This document shows positions 1 through 7,675 of a DNA stretch of 37,000 bases, piece by piece (the first letter of the stretch is position 1; every line of letters starts with the position of its first letter). The notes below the pieces were generated by a model that worked only from the letters and a program-made list of their open reading frames with translations, searched no databases and was not told the DNA's origin. The DNA comes from a virus, in the IMG/VR virus record IMGVR_UViG_3300034375_006542, positions 1 through 37,000 of that record; one strand, 5' to 3'. The position numbers were made by a program, and so were the translations under genes.

Positions 1-19
1 GAAACTTTTTTTTAATTCA
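1..19 (-). repeat. 19-bp element downstream of the polymerase gene (copy 1)
   Basis: GAAACTTTTTTTTAATTCA on the plus strand is identical to 8550-8568. Both copies lie 12-14 bases after the stop codon of a minus-strand replication gene (polymerase here, helicase there). Read leftward, copy 2 gives an A-tract, GTTTC and a T-tract, so it may be a weak terminator or 3' end signal. Here the window edge hides what follows. Positions 20-33 hold nothing recognisable. Confidence 0.6.
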
Positions 20-33
20 TATAAATCAAGTGT

Positions 34-2847
34 TTAACTTAACTTGCGAATCTTATCAATATATATCTTTCGGAAACCTTTTCTTAGAGTTCCTTTTACA
101 AGATACCAATCATTCAATCTTCCATCCTCAACTATAGGTTTGCCCATCTTAGGATATTTAAATCTATCTATTGTACTTATAATTGGACCAGTGTCATCTT
201 CAAATGTCATATTCAGCCATAGATTGTGAGTTTCTGCTATGCGACCACCTCTTTTTGCTAGGTTGACAGTTTCATTTAAGTCTCTTAAATTTTTCTCTTT
301 TAACTTGCCAAAAAATACATATACTCCAGGATTATCAGCTTCAAGTGTGTCTATATCTATTATATCCGATTTAATGTTGTGAGAAGCTGGATCTTTCTTA
401 ATATGTCCAAACCTGCGTTCACATTCAAATATATCGTCGTATGGTGTTCCTCCCTCGTTTAAAAGACGATCTTGCCTTGGAGTTAAAGGTTGCTGTAAAT
501 TTCTACGATTAATTATGTCTTCAGCAAGTTTTGGACCAACACCTTTTATACCTATTAAACCACCTATGAGTTCACCATTTTGCACAGACCAATTTATTTT
601 AGATTTATATTTATCATATGGTTTGTAAACTAATCCCTCTTTTACAACTTCTCTTAAAAGTCTTACACCTTGCTCATCATCTCTTACATTTCTTAAACAT
701 GCAGCAGCAAACTCAAGTGGGAACTTACTTTTTAACACACAACACCAATAACTGACCATTCCATATGCTATTGCATGACTTCTATTGAATGCCCATGATC
801 CCATTGTATTAATATTTTTCCATATATTTAATGCTTGGTCTTCTTCAATACCATTCTGTTCTGCACCAACTTTAAACCTTTGCCAATACCTATCAAAGAA
901 CTCTTCACCATAACTTTTACTCATAGCTTTCCTTAATTGAGAAACATCCTCCCAACTTAGTTTACCAACATCTCTGGCTATGTTCATGACTTGCTCTTGG
1001 TAAACTACAACACCAAATGTAACTTCTGTTATTTCTTTTGTTAAGGGATGCAAATATTCTGTAGGACTTTCCCCAACTCTTCTTTTTATATATTGAGTTG
1101 TTCCTCCAGAGTTAAGTGGTCCAGGACGAGCCAAAGCAGTAATTGAAGCAACGTCCTCAAAATCAGCTATTTTCATTTGTCTAGTTAATGATTGAAGAGC
1201 ATATCCTTCAAATTGAAATATTCCTGCATATTTCTCATCATTTAATATCTTGAATGCTTTTTCATCATCTAATCTATAATTTATTAATTTTTCTCGTTCC
1301 CAGCCAACTTGATCCAAAATATCTTGCAATACAGATAAAGTCCTTAAACCTAATGCATCTATTTTAAGTAAGTTTAAATCTTCTGCATCTTTTTTATCTA
1401 TTTGTGCTGCACCAGATTGATTGTTAACTGAACAATATTTATGCACTGGCTCTTCTGTTACTATTATTCCTGCAGCATGAACACCAGTATGCCTAGCATG
1501 ATTCTCCATAGTCGATGCTATTTTCATTTGAGGATATTTAGCAAGGACTTGCTTACCAACTTCAAGATCATTAAATGTATCCATGATGCACATCGCAGCA
1601 CGAGCATCACCAGAACTTCTTTCAATAATAGCACCTTTTAAATCATTTACTTCCCATGCTGGTATTCCTAGTTCTTTGGCAACTTCTGTTATAGTGCTTT
1701 TGGCTTTATAACGAGAAACTGTTCCTAGATGGGCAACTTTTTCTAAACCATATTTTTCTATTAAATATTGTATAACCATCTCACGTCTATCATCTTGAAA
1801 GTCAATATCTATATCTGGTAAATCTTCGCGAGTTATATCTATAAATCTTTCAAACAATAAATTATGCCTTATCGGATCTATATCAGTAATTCCAGTTAAA
1901 TAACATACTAATGATCCTGCTGATGATCCTCTTGCTGGACCAACCAGCATATGCTTTTTTGCATAATTAATCATATCAGCTATAACAAAAAAATAATCCT
2001 CAAACTTTTTATCTGCAATCATATCTATTTCTCTTGTCAATCTTGCAGAATAAATTTTATCTTTTAAATCTATATTCCTTGCTGGTGCTCCCTCTTCACA
2101 CAATTTCCTTAGAGTTTTATCTGAGTGAAATGAAATCATTTGTGCTACTGGTAAATCAACATTGCACTGGTCGGCTAATAAATAAGTATTTTTAAAAGAA
2201 TCATCTGGTATCCAAGGAACACAATCTTTAAGTTCCCATTCATTTAATATGTGCATTGGTGCAGTTCTATCTGTCCTATTCCTTCCAACAAGAACTTCAT
2301 ATGCTTTTTTATCAATAACTTTTGGATAATAATTATCACTTGTTGCTATAGTTCTAAATCCCTTCTGATTTGCAAACTCAAGAGATTTACGAGTGCTCAT
2401 AGGATTAATCTCTATATAAAGATTATCTTTTTTGCTCAGAGGTAACATTCCCCACTCTGGGTGAGTTCCACTTAATATTATAACATTGTCTGATATATCA
2501 AAGAGCTCAGAATACCCAAGACGAGGGAAATAGTAAAATCGCTGAAGACTAGTTGAGTCTGTGACGAGTTTATATATTTCTTCGAGTCCTGAATTATTTT
2601 TTGCGATGAAAGACATTTGATTTGCTGGTTGCTTTGATCTATCGAATGGGTCTGATACGACTGCGATTTCAGTTCCGAACAATGGTTTCTTTCCTGACTT
2701 TTTGCATGCGTTGTTAAAAGAAACATGCCCCCAAGTGCCAGTGTCACATATACCAATAGTATCTTCTTGACATGATTCGATAATTTTAGATATCGGACCA
2801 TATGATTTCCTAAACGAGTATTCTGTTCTTGTTCTAACATTTATCAA
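34..2847 (-). CDS. DnaE-type (family C) DNA polymerase III alpha subunit
   Basis: This is the replicative DNA polymerase, 937 aa against about 1160 in E. coli DnaE. Visible family C marks are GPARGSSAGS (residues 303-312), the catalytic acidic motif PDIDIDF (344-350, Asp345/347/349), the third Asp in LKIDALGLRTL (Asp497), the fingers motif ALARPGPLNSG, YQEQVMNIA, a helix-hairpin-helix GIKGVGPKLA, and an OB-like C-terminus. The N-terminal PHP domain is present, but the first metal motif (usually HxRxHSxYS) reads NVRTRTEYS, so both histidines are gone. I infer that its own proofreading site is dead, which fits the separate DnaQ-like gene at 2993. No clear clamp-binding or tau-binding tail is visible. 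The start is a TTG at 2847, overlapping the TGA of the small gene upstream; the nearby ATG at 2840 is out of frame. A GGAGG lies 4 bases before the TTG. Confidence 0.93.
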   Translation of the reverse strand: MINVRTRTEYSFRKSYGPISKIIESCQEDTIGICDTGTWGHVSFNNACKKSGKKPLFGTEIAVVSDPFDRSKQPANQMSFIAKNNSGLEEIYKLVTDSTSLQRFYYFPRLGYSELFDISDNVIILSGTHPEWGMLPLSKKDNLYIEINPMSTRKSLEFANQKGFRTIATSDNYYPKVIDKKAYEVLVGRNRTDRTAPMHILNEWELKDCVPWIPDDSFKNTYLLADQCNVDLPVAQMISFHSDKTLRKLCEEGAPARNIDLKDKIYSARLTREIDMIADKKFEDYFFVIADMINYAKKHMLVGPARGSSAGSLVCYLTGITDIDPIRHNLLFERFIDITREDLPDIDIDFQDDRREMVIQYLIEKYGLEKVAHLGTVSRYKAKSTITEVAKELGIPAWEVNDLKGAIIERSSGDARAAMCIMDTFNDLEVGKQVLAKYPQMKIASTMENHARHTGVHAAGIIVTEEPVHKYCSVNNQSGAAQIDKKDAEDLNLLKIDALGLRTLSVLQDILDQVGWEREKLINYRLDDEKAFKILNDEKYAGIFQFEGYALQSLTRQMKIADFEDVASITALARPGPLNSGGTTQYIKRRVGESPTEYLHPLTKEITEVTFGVVVYQEQVMNIARDVGKLSWEDVSQLRKAMSKSYGEEFFDRYWQRFKVGAEQNGIEEDQALNIWKNINTMGSWAFNRSHAIAYGMVSYWCCVLKSKFPLEFAAACLRNVRDDEQGVRLLREVVKEGLVYKPYDKYKSKINWSVQNGELIGGLIGIKGVGPKLAEDIINRRNLQQPLTPRQDRLLNEGGTPYDDIFECERRFGHIKKDPASHNIKSDIIDIDTLEADNPGVYVFFGKLKEKNLRDLNETVNLAKRGGRIAETHNLWLNMTFEDDTGPIISTIDRFKYPKMGKPIVEDGRLNDWYLVKGTLRKGFRKIYIDKIRKLS

Positions 2848-2993
2848 CTTTCCTCCCTCACTTTCATAATCATTCTAATAATATCGCTTTTTATTTGAAA
2901 TTTTGCTAGTTGATCAAGTGGCGACACTGTAAAACTTGACTCCCATATTTTGATTGTCTTCTCTATCTCATTATCTATTTCGCTGGAAGTCAT
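2844..2993 (-). CDS. Small unknown protein (49 aa) between exonuclease and polymerase
   Basis: A 49-residue acidic, helix-prone reading frame with an ATG that overlaps the exonuclease stop (TAATG). Its own TGA overlaps the TTG start of the polymerase. Its 3' end carries the GGAGG that serves the polymerase. The tight coupling on both sides is the main evidence that it is translated. I recognise no family. A role linking exonuclease and polymerase would be pure guesswork. Confidence 0.6.
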   Translation of the reverse strand: MTSSEIDNEIEKTIKIWESSFTVSPLDQLAKFQIKSDIIRMIMKVREES

Positions 2994-3526
2994 TACATAT
3001 GTCCTTCTTTTTTGTACCATTTAATAATCTCAACTGTAGCTTCAACATCAACTAAAGACCTATGTGCACCATCAATCTTTTTACCAAATAACTCTTCATA
3101 TATATCTCCGAGTTTTTTCATCTTTCCCCAAACTGCTTGACCCACTTCAACTGTGCATATATGATTTGGTGGCCATGGAAATTTAGTCAGCTTATCATTT
3201 CTTTCTAATTCAAATTTTAATATCTTTCTATCAAAAGCTAAATTATGAGCAACAAGACATTCCTCTCCTAAAAAGAATTCACAAAGTTTAGAGTAATATG
3301 CTATAAAAGGTTTTTCATCTTTTAATACATCATCTGTTATTTTAGTAATTTTTGTAATTATAGGATCTAGTGGATGTCCAGGATTACAAAAAAATTCTAA
3401 TCTATCTATTTCTTTAAGATCCTTATCAAGTTTTATAGCACCTAACTCTATAATCCTTGGTTGTATATCTAAATCAGATCCTTCAGCTTTTGGAAGACCA
3501 GTGGTCTCAAGATCGAATACTATCAT
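2993..3526 (-). CDS. DnaQ-like DEDDh 3'-5' exonuclease
   Basis: Proofreading-type exonuclease of the DnaQ/RNase T superfamily, about 177 aa. Exo I is FDLETTGLP (Asp5, Glu7), Exo II is HNLAFDRKI, and Exo III is HRSLVDVEAT with the DEDDh histidine five residues before the last Asp. It removes 3'-terminal nucleotides using two metal ions. It sits one small gene upstream of the DnaE-type polymerase whose PHP metal site is degraded, so it probably acts as the epsilon equivalent in trans. Two ATGs are adjacent (3529 and 3526). The second is better spaced (7 bases) from GGAG and is chosen here. The 5' end overlaps the preceding gene by about 20 bases. Confidence 0.9.
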   Translation of the reverse strand: MIVFDLETTGLPKAEGSDLDIQPRIIELGAIKLDKDLKEIDRLEFFCNPGHPLDPIITKITKITDDVLKDEKPFIAYYSKLCEFFLGEECLVAHNLAFDRKILKFELERNDKLTKFPWPPNHICTVEVGQAVWGKMKKLGDIYEELFGKKIDGAHRSLVDVEATVEIIKWYKKEGHM

Positions 3527-3812
3527 CATATGACTCCAACATAAATGAATAAACTCCCAAATCGTGCATTGAGTCTTTGTGTTTAGTTTCCCATTGATTT
3601 GAATATCTAATTAACTTACTAACAATCATATTTAAAAGACCCATGCGATTAAAATCATCAACTGTTTTTAATTCAATACCATTAGGAAATAAAACTTTCA
3701 TAACTTCCCCATATTGATTATAAGAGTTGCCATATGCTTTTCCTCTTTGCTCAAATGTTTTTAATGCTTCTCTTATATTTGATGCAGGATTTGGTTTTTT
3801 ACTTTTACTCAA
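3507..3812 (-). CDS. Small protein, possibly Nmad1/DUF1599 or DUF6378-like
   Basis: 101 aa with an N-terminal ALKTFEQRGKAYGNS segment, a central M/K-L-I-R helix and a C-terminal KHKDSMHDLGVYSFMLE. The pattern of a YG motif, then KL-R, then a DS-D-Y tail, resembles the small phage proteins called DUF1599 (nucleotide modification associated domain 1) and the related DUF6378. I could not align it, so this is tentative. It lies beside exonuclease, PNKP-like phosphatase and ThyX genes, which would fit nucleotide metabolism. It overlaps genes on both sides. Confidence 0.75.
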   Translation of the reverse strand: MSKSKKPNPASNIREALKTFEQRGKAYGNSYNQYGEVMKVLFPNGIELKTVDDFNRMGLLNMIVSKLIRYSNQWETKHKDSMHDLGVYSFMLESYDDSIRS

Positions 3813-4014
3813 CTTGATACTCCTTTTTTAATAATTTTGCATATGCACGAGTTCCACAATCATAACCTTTTTTATAATAGTGAGAAAAAGTTTTATCAGG
3901 ATCTTTCTCACCTTCACAGATAGCATCTGTAACACCATCTTCAAAGAATGAAAGATATGATGCTCTCTTTTTAGATTCAATCGTCTCTTTTACCAGCTTC
4001 TTCTTCTGTTCCAT
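3805..4014 (-). CDS. Unknown small charged protein (69 aa)
   Basis: Lysine- and glutamate-rich. The C-terminal half has FEDGVTDAICEGEKDPDKTF and a YYKKGYDCGTRAYAKLL helix. Three consecutive ATGs occur. The last (4014) has GAGG eight bases upstream and is preferred; longer starts up to 4056 are possible. It overlaps the upstream 66-aa gene by 38 bases in another frame and the downstream gene by 8 bases. No family recognised. Confidence 0.6.
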   Translation of the reverse strand: MEQKKKLVKETIESKKRASYLSFFEDGVTDAICEGEKDPDKTFSHYYKKGYDCGTRAYAKLLKKEYQVE

Positions 4015-4177
4015 CATCATGACCTCTATCATATGCTTTTTTAATTTCCTCATCATAAGTATCAGCTTTATTGATCAGAGACTCAAGTTCTGACCTTAAA
4101 GTTGCTCTTACATCAAATATTCTAGCAACCTTTTCTCCACCTAGTTCGATGTCGTTACCAATAATCCTAATATCCAT
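3977..4177 (-). CDS. Unknown small acidic protein (66 aa)
   Basis: Begins MDIRIIGNDIELGGEKVARI, a short beta-rich stretch, then a strongly charged helix ending DRGHDDGTEEEAGKRDD. Similar small phage proteins occur in many genomes without assigned function. Its start overlaps the stop of the phosphatase gene by one base, which suggests translational coupling. Confidence 0.6.
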   Translation of the reverse strand: MDIRIIGNDIELGGEKVARIFDVRATLRSELESLINKADTYDEEIKKAYDRGHDDGTEEEAGKRDD

Positions 4178-4611
4178 TAAAAGTCTCCATCTCTAGGTTG
4201 TAAGCAGGTTAATCCTAATTTCCTCCACATATCTACACATATTCTTCTATCCTCTAAAACAAACCATATTTGAGACGATTTAAAATTATCTTTAAATAGA
4301 GATTCTTTAACTTCATCATCATAACGATTATCTTCACTTTTCCTCATGATTAATTTATCACATGGTATATCGTAAATCTTCAACCACTCTAAAGTTGCAT
4401 GTCTGTGATACTCATCACGAGCAGTCATTATAACAATATCAGTATCATCGTCTTTTAGATTCCTAAGAATATTACAAACACTTTCAATAGGAGTATCTTC
4501 TATTCCTGCTTTATTAAATTCATAATAATTTTTACTATTGTAAAAATGAGCTCTCTTTTCATAGTTTGATATTGTACCATCCAGATCGCTGATTATTATA
4601 CGTTTATCCAT
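4177..4611 (-). CDS. HAD-superfamily phosphatase, like the 3'-phosphatase domain of T4 polynucleotide kinase
   Basis: 144 aa. HAD motif I is SDLDGTISN (nucleophile Asp in DLDGT), motif II is VIMTARDE, and the late acidic motif is FVLEDRRICVDMWRKLG followed by a C-terminal DGDF. The order and the MWRKLG...DGDF ending match the phosphatase half of T4 Pnkp, which removes 3' phosphates from nucleic acid ends. The kinase half is absent, so this is a stand-alone phosphatase. The start ATG at 4611 has GGAGG seven bases upstream; a longer reading from 4635 is unlikely. The neighbouring genes fit DNA end repair or nucleotide modification. Confidence 0.85.
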   Translation of the reverse strand: MDKRIIISDLDGTISNYEKRAHFYNSKNYYEFNKAGIEDTPIESVCNILRNLKDDDTDIVIMTARDEYHRHATLEWLKIYDIPCDKLIMRKSEDNRYDDEVKESLFKDNFKSSQIWFVLEDRRICVDMWRKLGLTCLQPRDGDF

Positions 4612-5123
4612 GATGGCACCTCCGAACTTTTCCAAATAGCAAAACCTAATTTTTCACCATTGTAATAATTTCTATATGCCTGAACTGGATCATCACATTT
4701 ATATTGGTCTGGCATACACTGAGGAACAGTTGTAACTGCACGATGCCTTATAGGTTGATTGTGATCGAGGTGTAATTCCCAAGAAAACCTTTTCATATTA
4801 TCTGGTTGAAAATAAAGCCACTCCTCTAATTTTTTACAAGAGTGAACCTTACCATATCTTATAAAATATTCTTCAAGTAAACCTAAAAATAATTGATATG
4901 CCCATACATAATTAGGAACACAATCTCTTACCCAAACAGCACAAGGATGATTTTTAAAAGCAGTTTTATATAAACCAGTTTCATCAGCCCATTGGTCACC
5001 ATCCAAAACTCTATGAGCAGTACAAAGTAATTGTGCAGTTTCAAGTATCATCTTAACAACATGCTTATCACAGTGCATATTTGCAGCGACTCTTGGGTCT
5101 CTATCTAACATAAATATATTCAT
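4596..5123 (-). CDS. Conserved phage protein of unknown function (sometimes labelled pyrimidine-dimer glycosylase)
   Basis: 175 aa, starting MNIFMLDRDPRVAANMHCDK and continuing HVVKMILETAQLLCTAHRV. This N-terminus is common in phage genomes, where it is often left as hypothetical and sometimes named a pyrimidine-dimer DNA glycosylase; I see no proof of that activity. It has conserved His, Cys and Trp residues and an HRAVTTVPQCMPDQY segment. The start has the extended ribosome site AGAAAGGAAAA (5127-5137), and a TATAAT (minus strand, 5151-5156) lies upstream without a good -35. Its 3' end overlaps the phosphatase gene by 16 bases. Confidence 0.8.
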   Translation of the reverse strand: MNIFMLDRDPRVAANMHCDKHVVKMILETAQLLCTAHRVLDGDQWADETGLYKTAFKNHPCAVWVRDCVPNYVWAYQLFLGLLEEYFIRYGKVHSCKKLEEWLYFQPDNMKRFSWELHLDHNQPIRHRAVTTVPQCMPDQYKCDDPVQAYRNYYNGEKLGFAIWKSSEVPSWINV

Positions 5124-5181
5124 TAATTTTCCTTTCTAAAATATAAATTTATTATAATAATTAAAACTAATATTAAAAGTT

Positions 5182-5826
5182 TTAATTTAAAGATTTAGCC
5201 ATTGATGGTGCAGCCCACTCCTTTGGAGTTAAAAATGGCTCTGCCCATGGATGCTCTTTTACTACTGCGTCAACCATGCCTTTGAAAACTTCACGATATT
5301 CACCTTGAGCTCTTGGGCTTAATCTACTCTTAGCCATCTCATGTAAAGTCCTTAGATTAAACTTAGCAACAATATTAGTATAAATATTTGTTGGTAAAAC
5401 TCCACGAGCATCTTCTGCAGCAACACCCATCTCTCTCATCTGCTGGTATCTCATATTTATTACTTCCATAGTCTGGTCGTAAATCATTTTTGCTGCTTCA
5501 TTATTAGCTATTGCTTCTGGGACATAATAATCAAATCCTGCCATATCTACAGTCCTTTGAGACTGCTGGGCATATGATGCTTGACGAGTCCTTACAAACT
5601 GATGAGTGAATCCTCTTGATACATCTCTTATATCAAAAGTGTAATCAATAAACTCCCAAGATGATTTTATAGTATTAAGCATGTAGTCTAATTCTTTTTG
5701 CTTAGCTTCTTCAGACCATGCTGATATTTTAGAATAAGAATCGTCCTCATTCATTAACCTTGTATTTTTAGTAAACAGCAATAGATTGACTGCGTCGCTG
5801 GTCGCATTAATTAATTTAACTTTCAT
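5182..5826 (-). CDS. thyX: Flavin-dependent thymidylate synthase (ThyX family), variant signature
   Basis: 214 aa. ThyX makes dTMP from dUMP using methylene-tetrahydrofolate and reduced FAD. The signature region reads RTRQASYAQQSQR, which fits the family pattern RHR-x7-S-x-R except that the His is Thr. The later conserved part is also present: ARGVLPTNIYTNIVAKFNLRTL and then AQGEYREV. A long frame reaches 5919, but ATG 5826 has the extended site AGAAAGGAAAAG (5831-5842) and is taken as the start. It overlaps the methyltransferase stop (ATGA). It could be a true thymidylate synthase or a related dUMP-modifying enzyme; the changed His keeps that open. Confidence 0.88.
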   Translation of the reverse strand: MKVKLINATSDAVNLLLFTKNTRLMNEDDSYSKISAWSEEAKQKELDYMLNTIKSSWEFIDYTFDIRDVSRGFTHQFVRTRQASYAQQSQRTVDMAGFDYYVPEAIANNEAAKMIYDQTMEVINMRYQQMREMGVAAEDARGVLPTNIYTNIVAKFNLRTLHEMAKSRLSPRAQGEYREVFKGMVDAVVKEHPWAEPFLTPKEWAAPSMAKSLN

Positions 5827-6338
5827 TGATCTTTTCCTTTCTTTATTAATTGACCTATTAACATTAAATTTCTTCCAACCACTCCGATTATACATTGTGA
5901 TTGTAGTTCTAGTTCCCATTTAAATCCCGTTGTTTCTGGATCATAATATGGGTTATTCATTAGCATTTTAAATGATGACTCTGTCCAAAAGGATTTGTGA
6001 GTAAGATCTTGATATGCTAATTCTGATGTGTAATATGGTACACCATATTGGAATATACCACCATACATTAAAACTCTTTGAACTTCTTTTAAAAATAATA
6101 TAGCATCCTCGCCTGTTAGGTGCTCGAGGAAGTGGTAACAATGCATCATTGATACCTTACCATCAGTCGTTGGTATTGGGTTTTTAGGAAAGTTCCAGTT
6201 TGGTAATCCAAGATACATATCTGCTAATGATTTCTTTTCACCACTTTCTCCAATACCTATTGTAATTCCAGATATAGGTGTTTTAAGAATACCTATATCT
6301 CTGTCAAGTGCCAACTTGGCTAGAACTCTATGCTCCAT
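5823..6338 (-). CDS. Putative SAM-dependent methyltransferase
   Basis: 171 aa from ATG 6338 (an ATG at 6359 lacks a ribosome site). A glycine-rich ITIGIGESG stretch could be motif I. MMHCYHFLEHL, then FLKEVQRVLMYGGIFQYGVP, is the typical central part of a class I methyltransferase of the methyltransf_11 type. The substrate is unknown. It is short, and the C-terminal strands are less clear. It overlaps the flavoprotein stop upstream and the ThyX start downstream, so the three genes probably form one translational unit. Confidence 0.72.
   Translation of the reverse strand: MEHRVLAKLALDRDIGILKTPISGITIGIGESGEKKSLADMYLGLPNWNFPKNPIPTTDGKVSMMHCYHFLEHLTGEDAILFLKEVQRVLMYGGIFQYGVPYYTSELAYQDLTHKSFWTESSFKMLMNNPYYDPETTGFKWELELQSQCIIGVVGRNLMLIGQLIKKGKDQ
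5831..5842 (-). promoter_or_regulatory. Extended ribosome binding site that fixes the ThyX start
   Basis: On the minus strand this reads AGAAAGGAAAAG, five bases before the ATG at 5826. The same AGAAAGGA core precedes the starts at 5123, 8465, 11859, 13366 and 14353 on this strand, and 14658 and 14809 on the other. Confidence 0.7.
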
Positions 6339-7260
6339 TTTTATGCATCCACTTCTCATAGTTTGAATTTGTATTAATAAATTTCTCTATCACTTGTATA
6401 TCATTAACAACATCATCAAGTAATAATTGTCTCCATGTAGCAAAACGACCAATAGAATATATGTTATATTTACTAGTCATTTCATAAATAAAATCTTTTC
6501 TTAACTTTTCATTGATTGGTCTTATCTTACCATATTTCTGATAAGACTCTTCAAGACCTACTAACTTATTTGCACGGAAACCAAAGTCATCATATAATGC
6601 TGACATAATATGAGAACCAGCACTTGCATCTGGCTTTTCTATTGATTCAGATATTACAATATTTCCTATTACAGATATTCTGTAATGCTTAACATTTGGG
6701 TCTGGGTAATAAACAGTTTGATGTATATCAACTTCTGGAGAATCAATAATAGCTTTTTGAGTCCATATCTCTTGATAAGGAAATTCTGGTATATCTTTCC
6801 ATTGAACTATTTTCATTAATGTAGGCATAGGCAGTGTAGATATTAATGGTTCTCTTTCTCTGTTTTCAATAATATCTAATCCATTTACTTTATAATCATA
6901 AACTATATTGCAATCACTTGCCATCTGACTTATTATATTCCCTGGAGCAATATATCTTTCAACAGGTTTTAAATTATCTATAGAGCGACTCAATACTGAA
7001 TTTGTAACCTTTTGAGAATACATATTGCTATAATATAAGTTTGGCTCTGTTATCAAACCTTTCTCAGATTTAATACCTTTTGTAACACTTACTTTTTTAA
7101 ATGGAATAGAACAAGCAGTGCCTACATCACTTGTTCTAAATCTTAATAAAGCTGAATGATTATTAGGAAGCTCGCTCTGAGATTCATAAATCTTAGGATG
7201 ATATTTCCTTAATATATTTCCTGATAAAAGTCCTGCCAGACCTGCTCCATAAATAATCAT
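6328..7260 (-). CDS. FAD/NAD(P)-binding Rossmann-fold protein
   Basis: 310 aa. The N-terminus MIIYGAGLAGLLSG is a classic dinucleotide-binding GxGxxG (Gly5, Gly7, Gly10), and KIYESQ closes the beta-alpha-beta unit with an acidic residue. The rest resembles NAD(P)-binding oxidoreductases of the UDP-galactopyranose mutase or amine oxidase type only loosely. AAAGGAA precedes ATG 7260. It sits directly upstream of the methyltransferase and ThyX. I infer a role in nucleotide or base modification from position only; a role in sugar chemistry is equally possible. Confidence 0.75.
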   Translation of the reverse strand: MIIYGAGLAGLLSGNILRKYHPKIYESQSELPNNHSALLRFRTSDVGTACSIPFKKVSVTKGIKSEKGLITEPNLYYSNMYSQKVTNSVLSRSIDNLKPVERYIAPGNIISQMASDCNIVYDYKVNGLDIIENREREPLISTLPMPTLMKIVQWKDIPEFPYQEIWTQKAIIDSPEVDIHQTVYYPDPNVKHYRISVIGNIVISESIEKPDASAGSHIMSALYDDFGFRANKLVGLEESYQKYGKIRPINEKLRKDFIYEMTSKYNIYSIGRFATWRQLLLDDVVNDIQVIEKFINTNSNYEKWMHKNGA

Positions 7261-7418
7261 TTTAGTTCCTTTAAAATTTTTTTAATCTTTCTTGTTACTC
7301 TTACAGCCAGAGCATGAGTAGTTGTCGCTGGTTCTCTGGTTGGTTCTATTGGGTAAGAACAAGAATCTAAAACACTAAGAATTAATCTCAATTCATTACT
7401 ATCTAGTTTAGTTGTCAT
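7257..7418 (-). CDS. Small unknown protein (53 aa)
   Basis: A basic 53-aa frame beginning MTTKLDSNELRLILSVLD and ending in a lysine-rich helix VRVTRKIKKILKELK. Its ATG lies 9-10 bases after GGAG, inside the end of the 88-aa gene. Its TGA overlaps the flavoprotein ATG (ATGA). It fills an otherwise empty 147-base gap, and coupling at both ends supports it. Confidence 0.65.
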   Translation of the reverse strand: MTTKLDSNELRLILSVLDSCSYPIEPTREPATTTHALAVRVTRKIKKILKELK

Positions 7419-7674
7419 CTTTAAATACTCCTTGAAAATTATTAATCCTAGTTATGATTGCCTGCCAAGCACGAATATTCTGATTACATTCTGCAACAAA
7501 ATGCTTTAATACTTTTTTCTTAGTAGGCATTCTTTTACCAGTCTTTGGGTCTGGAAAAGGAATATCATCATCATACTTTTTCATAATATAATAAAGTGTC
7601 AAGTCTTTTGGATCTTTTTCAGCACAAGACATAATATTATTTAAGAGCATCTGAGCATCTGTAAGTTGCATCAT
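7408..7674 (-). CDS. Unknown small protein (88 aa)
   Basis: MMQLTDAQMLLNNIMSCAEK, then a D/K-rich middle with PDPKTGKRMPTKKKV, then a helical HFVAECNQNIRAWQAIITRI. GGAG lies six bases before the first ATG. It is soluble with no signal or membrane segment. No family recognised. It lies between the lipoprotein and the small gene upstream of the flavoprotein. Confidence 0.7.
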   Translation of the reverse strand: MMQLTDAQMLLNNIMSCAEKDPKDLTLYYIMKKYDDDIPFPDPKTGKRMPTKKKVLKHFVAECNQNIRAWQAIITRINNFQGVFKDDN

Positions 7675-7675
7675 A

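Noticed and set aside
2478-2840. 120-aa minus-strand frame with an ATG right after a good ribosome site
   Set aside because: It lies wholly inside the polymerase N-terminus in another frame; the polymerase frame has clear PHP and catalytic motifs, and this frame shows no recognisable domain.
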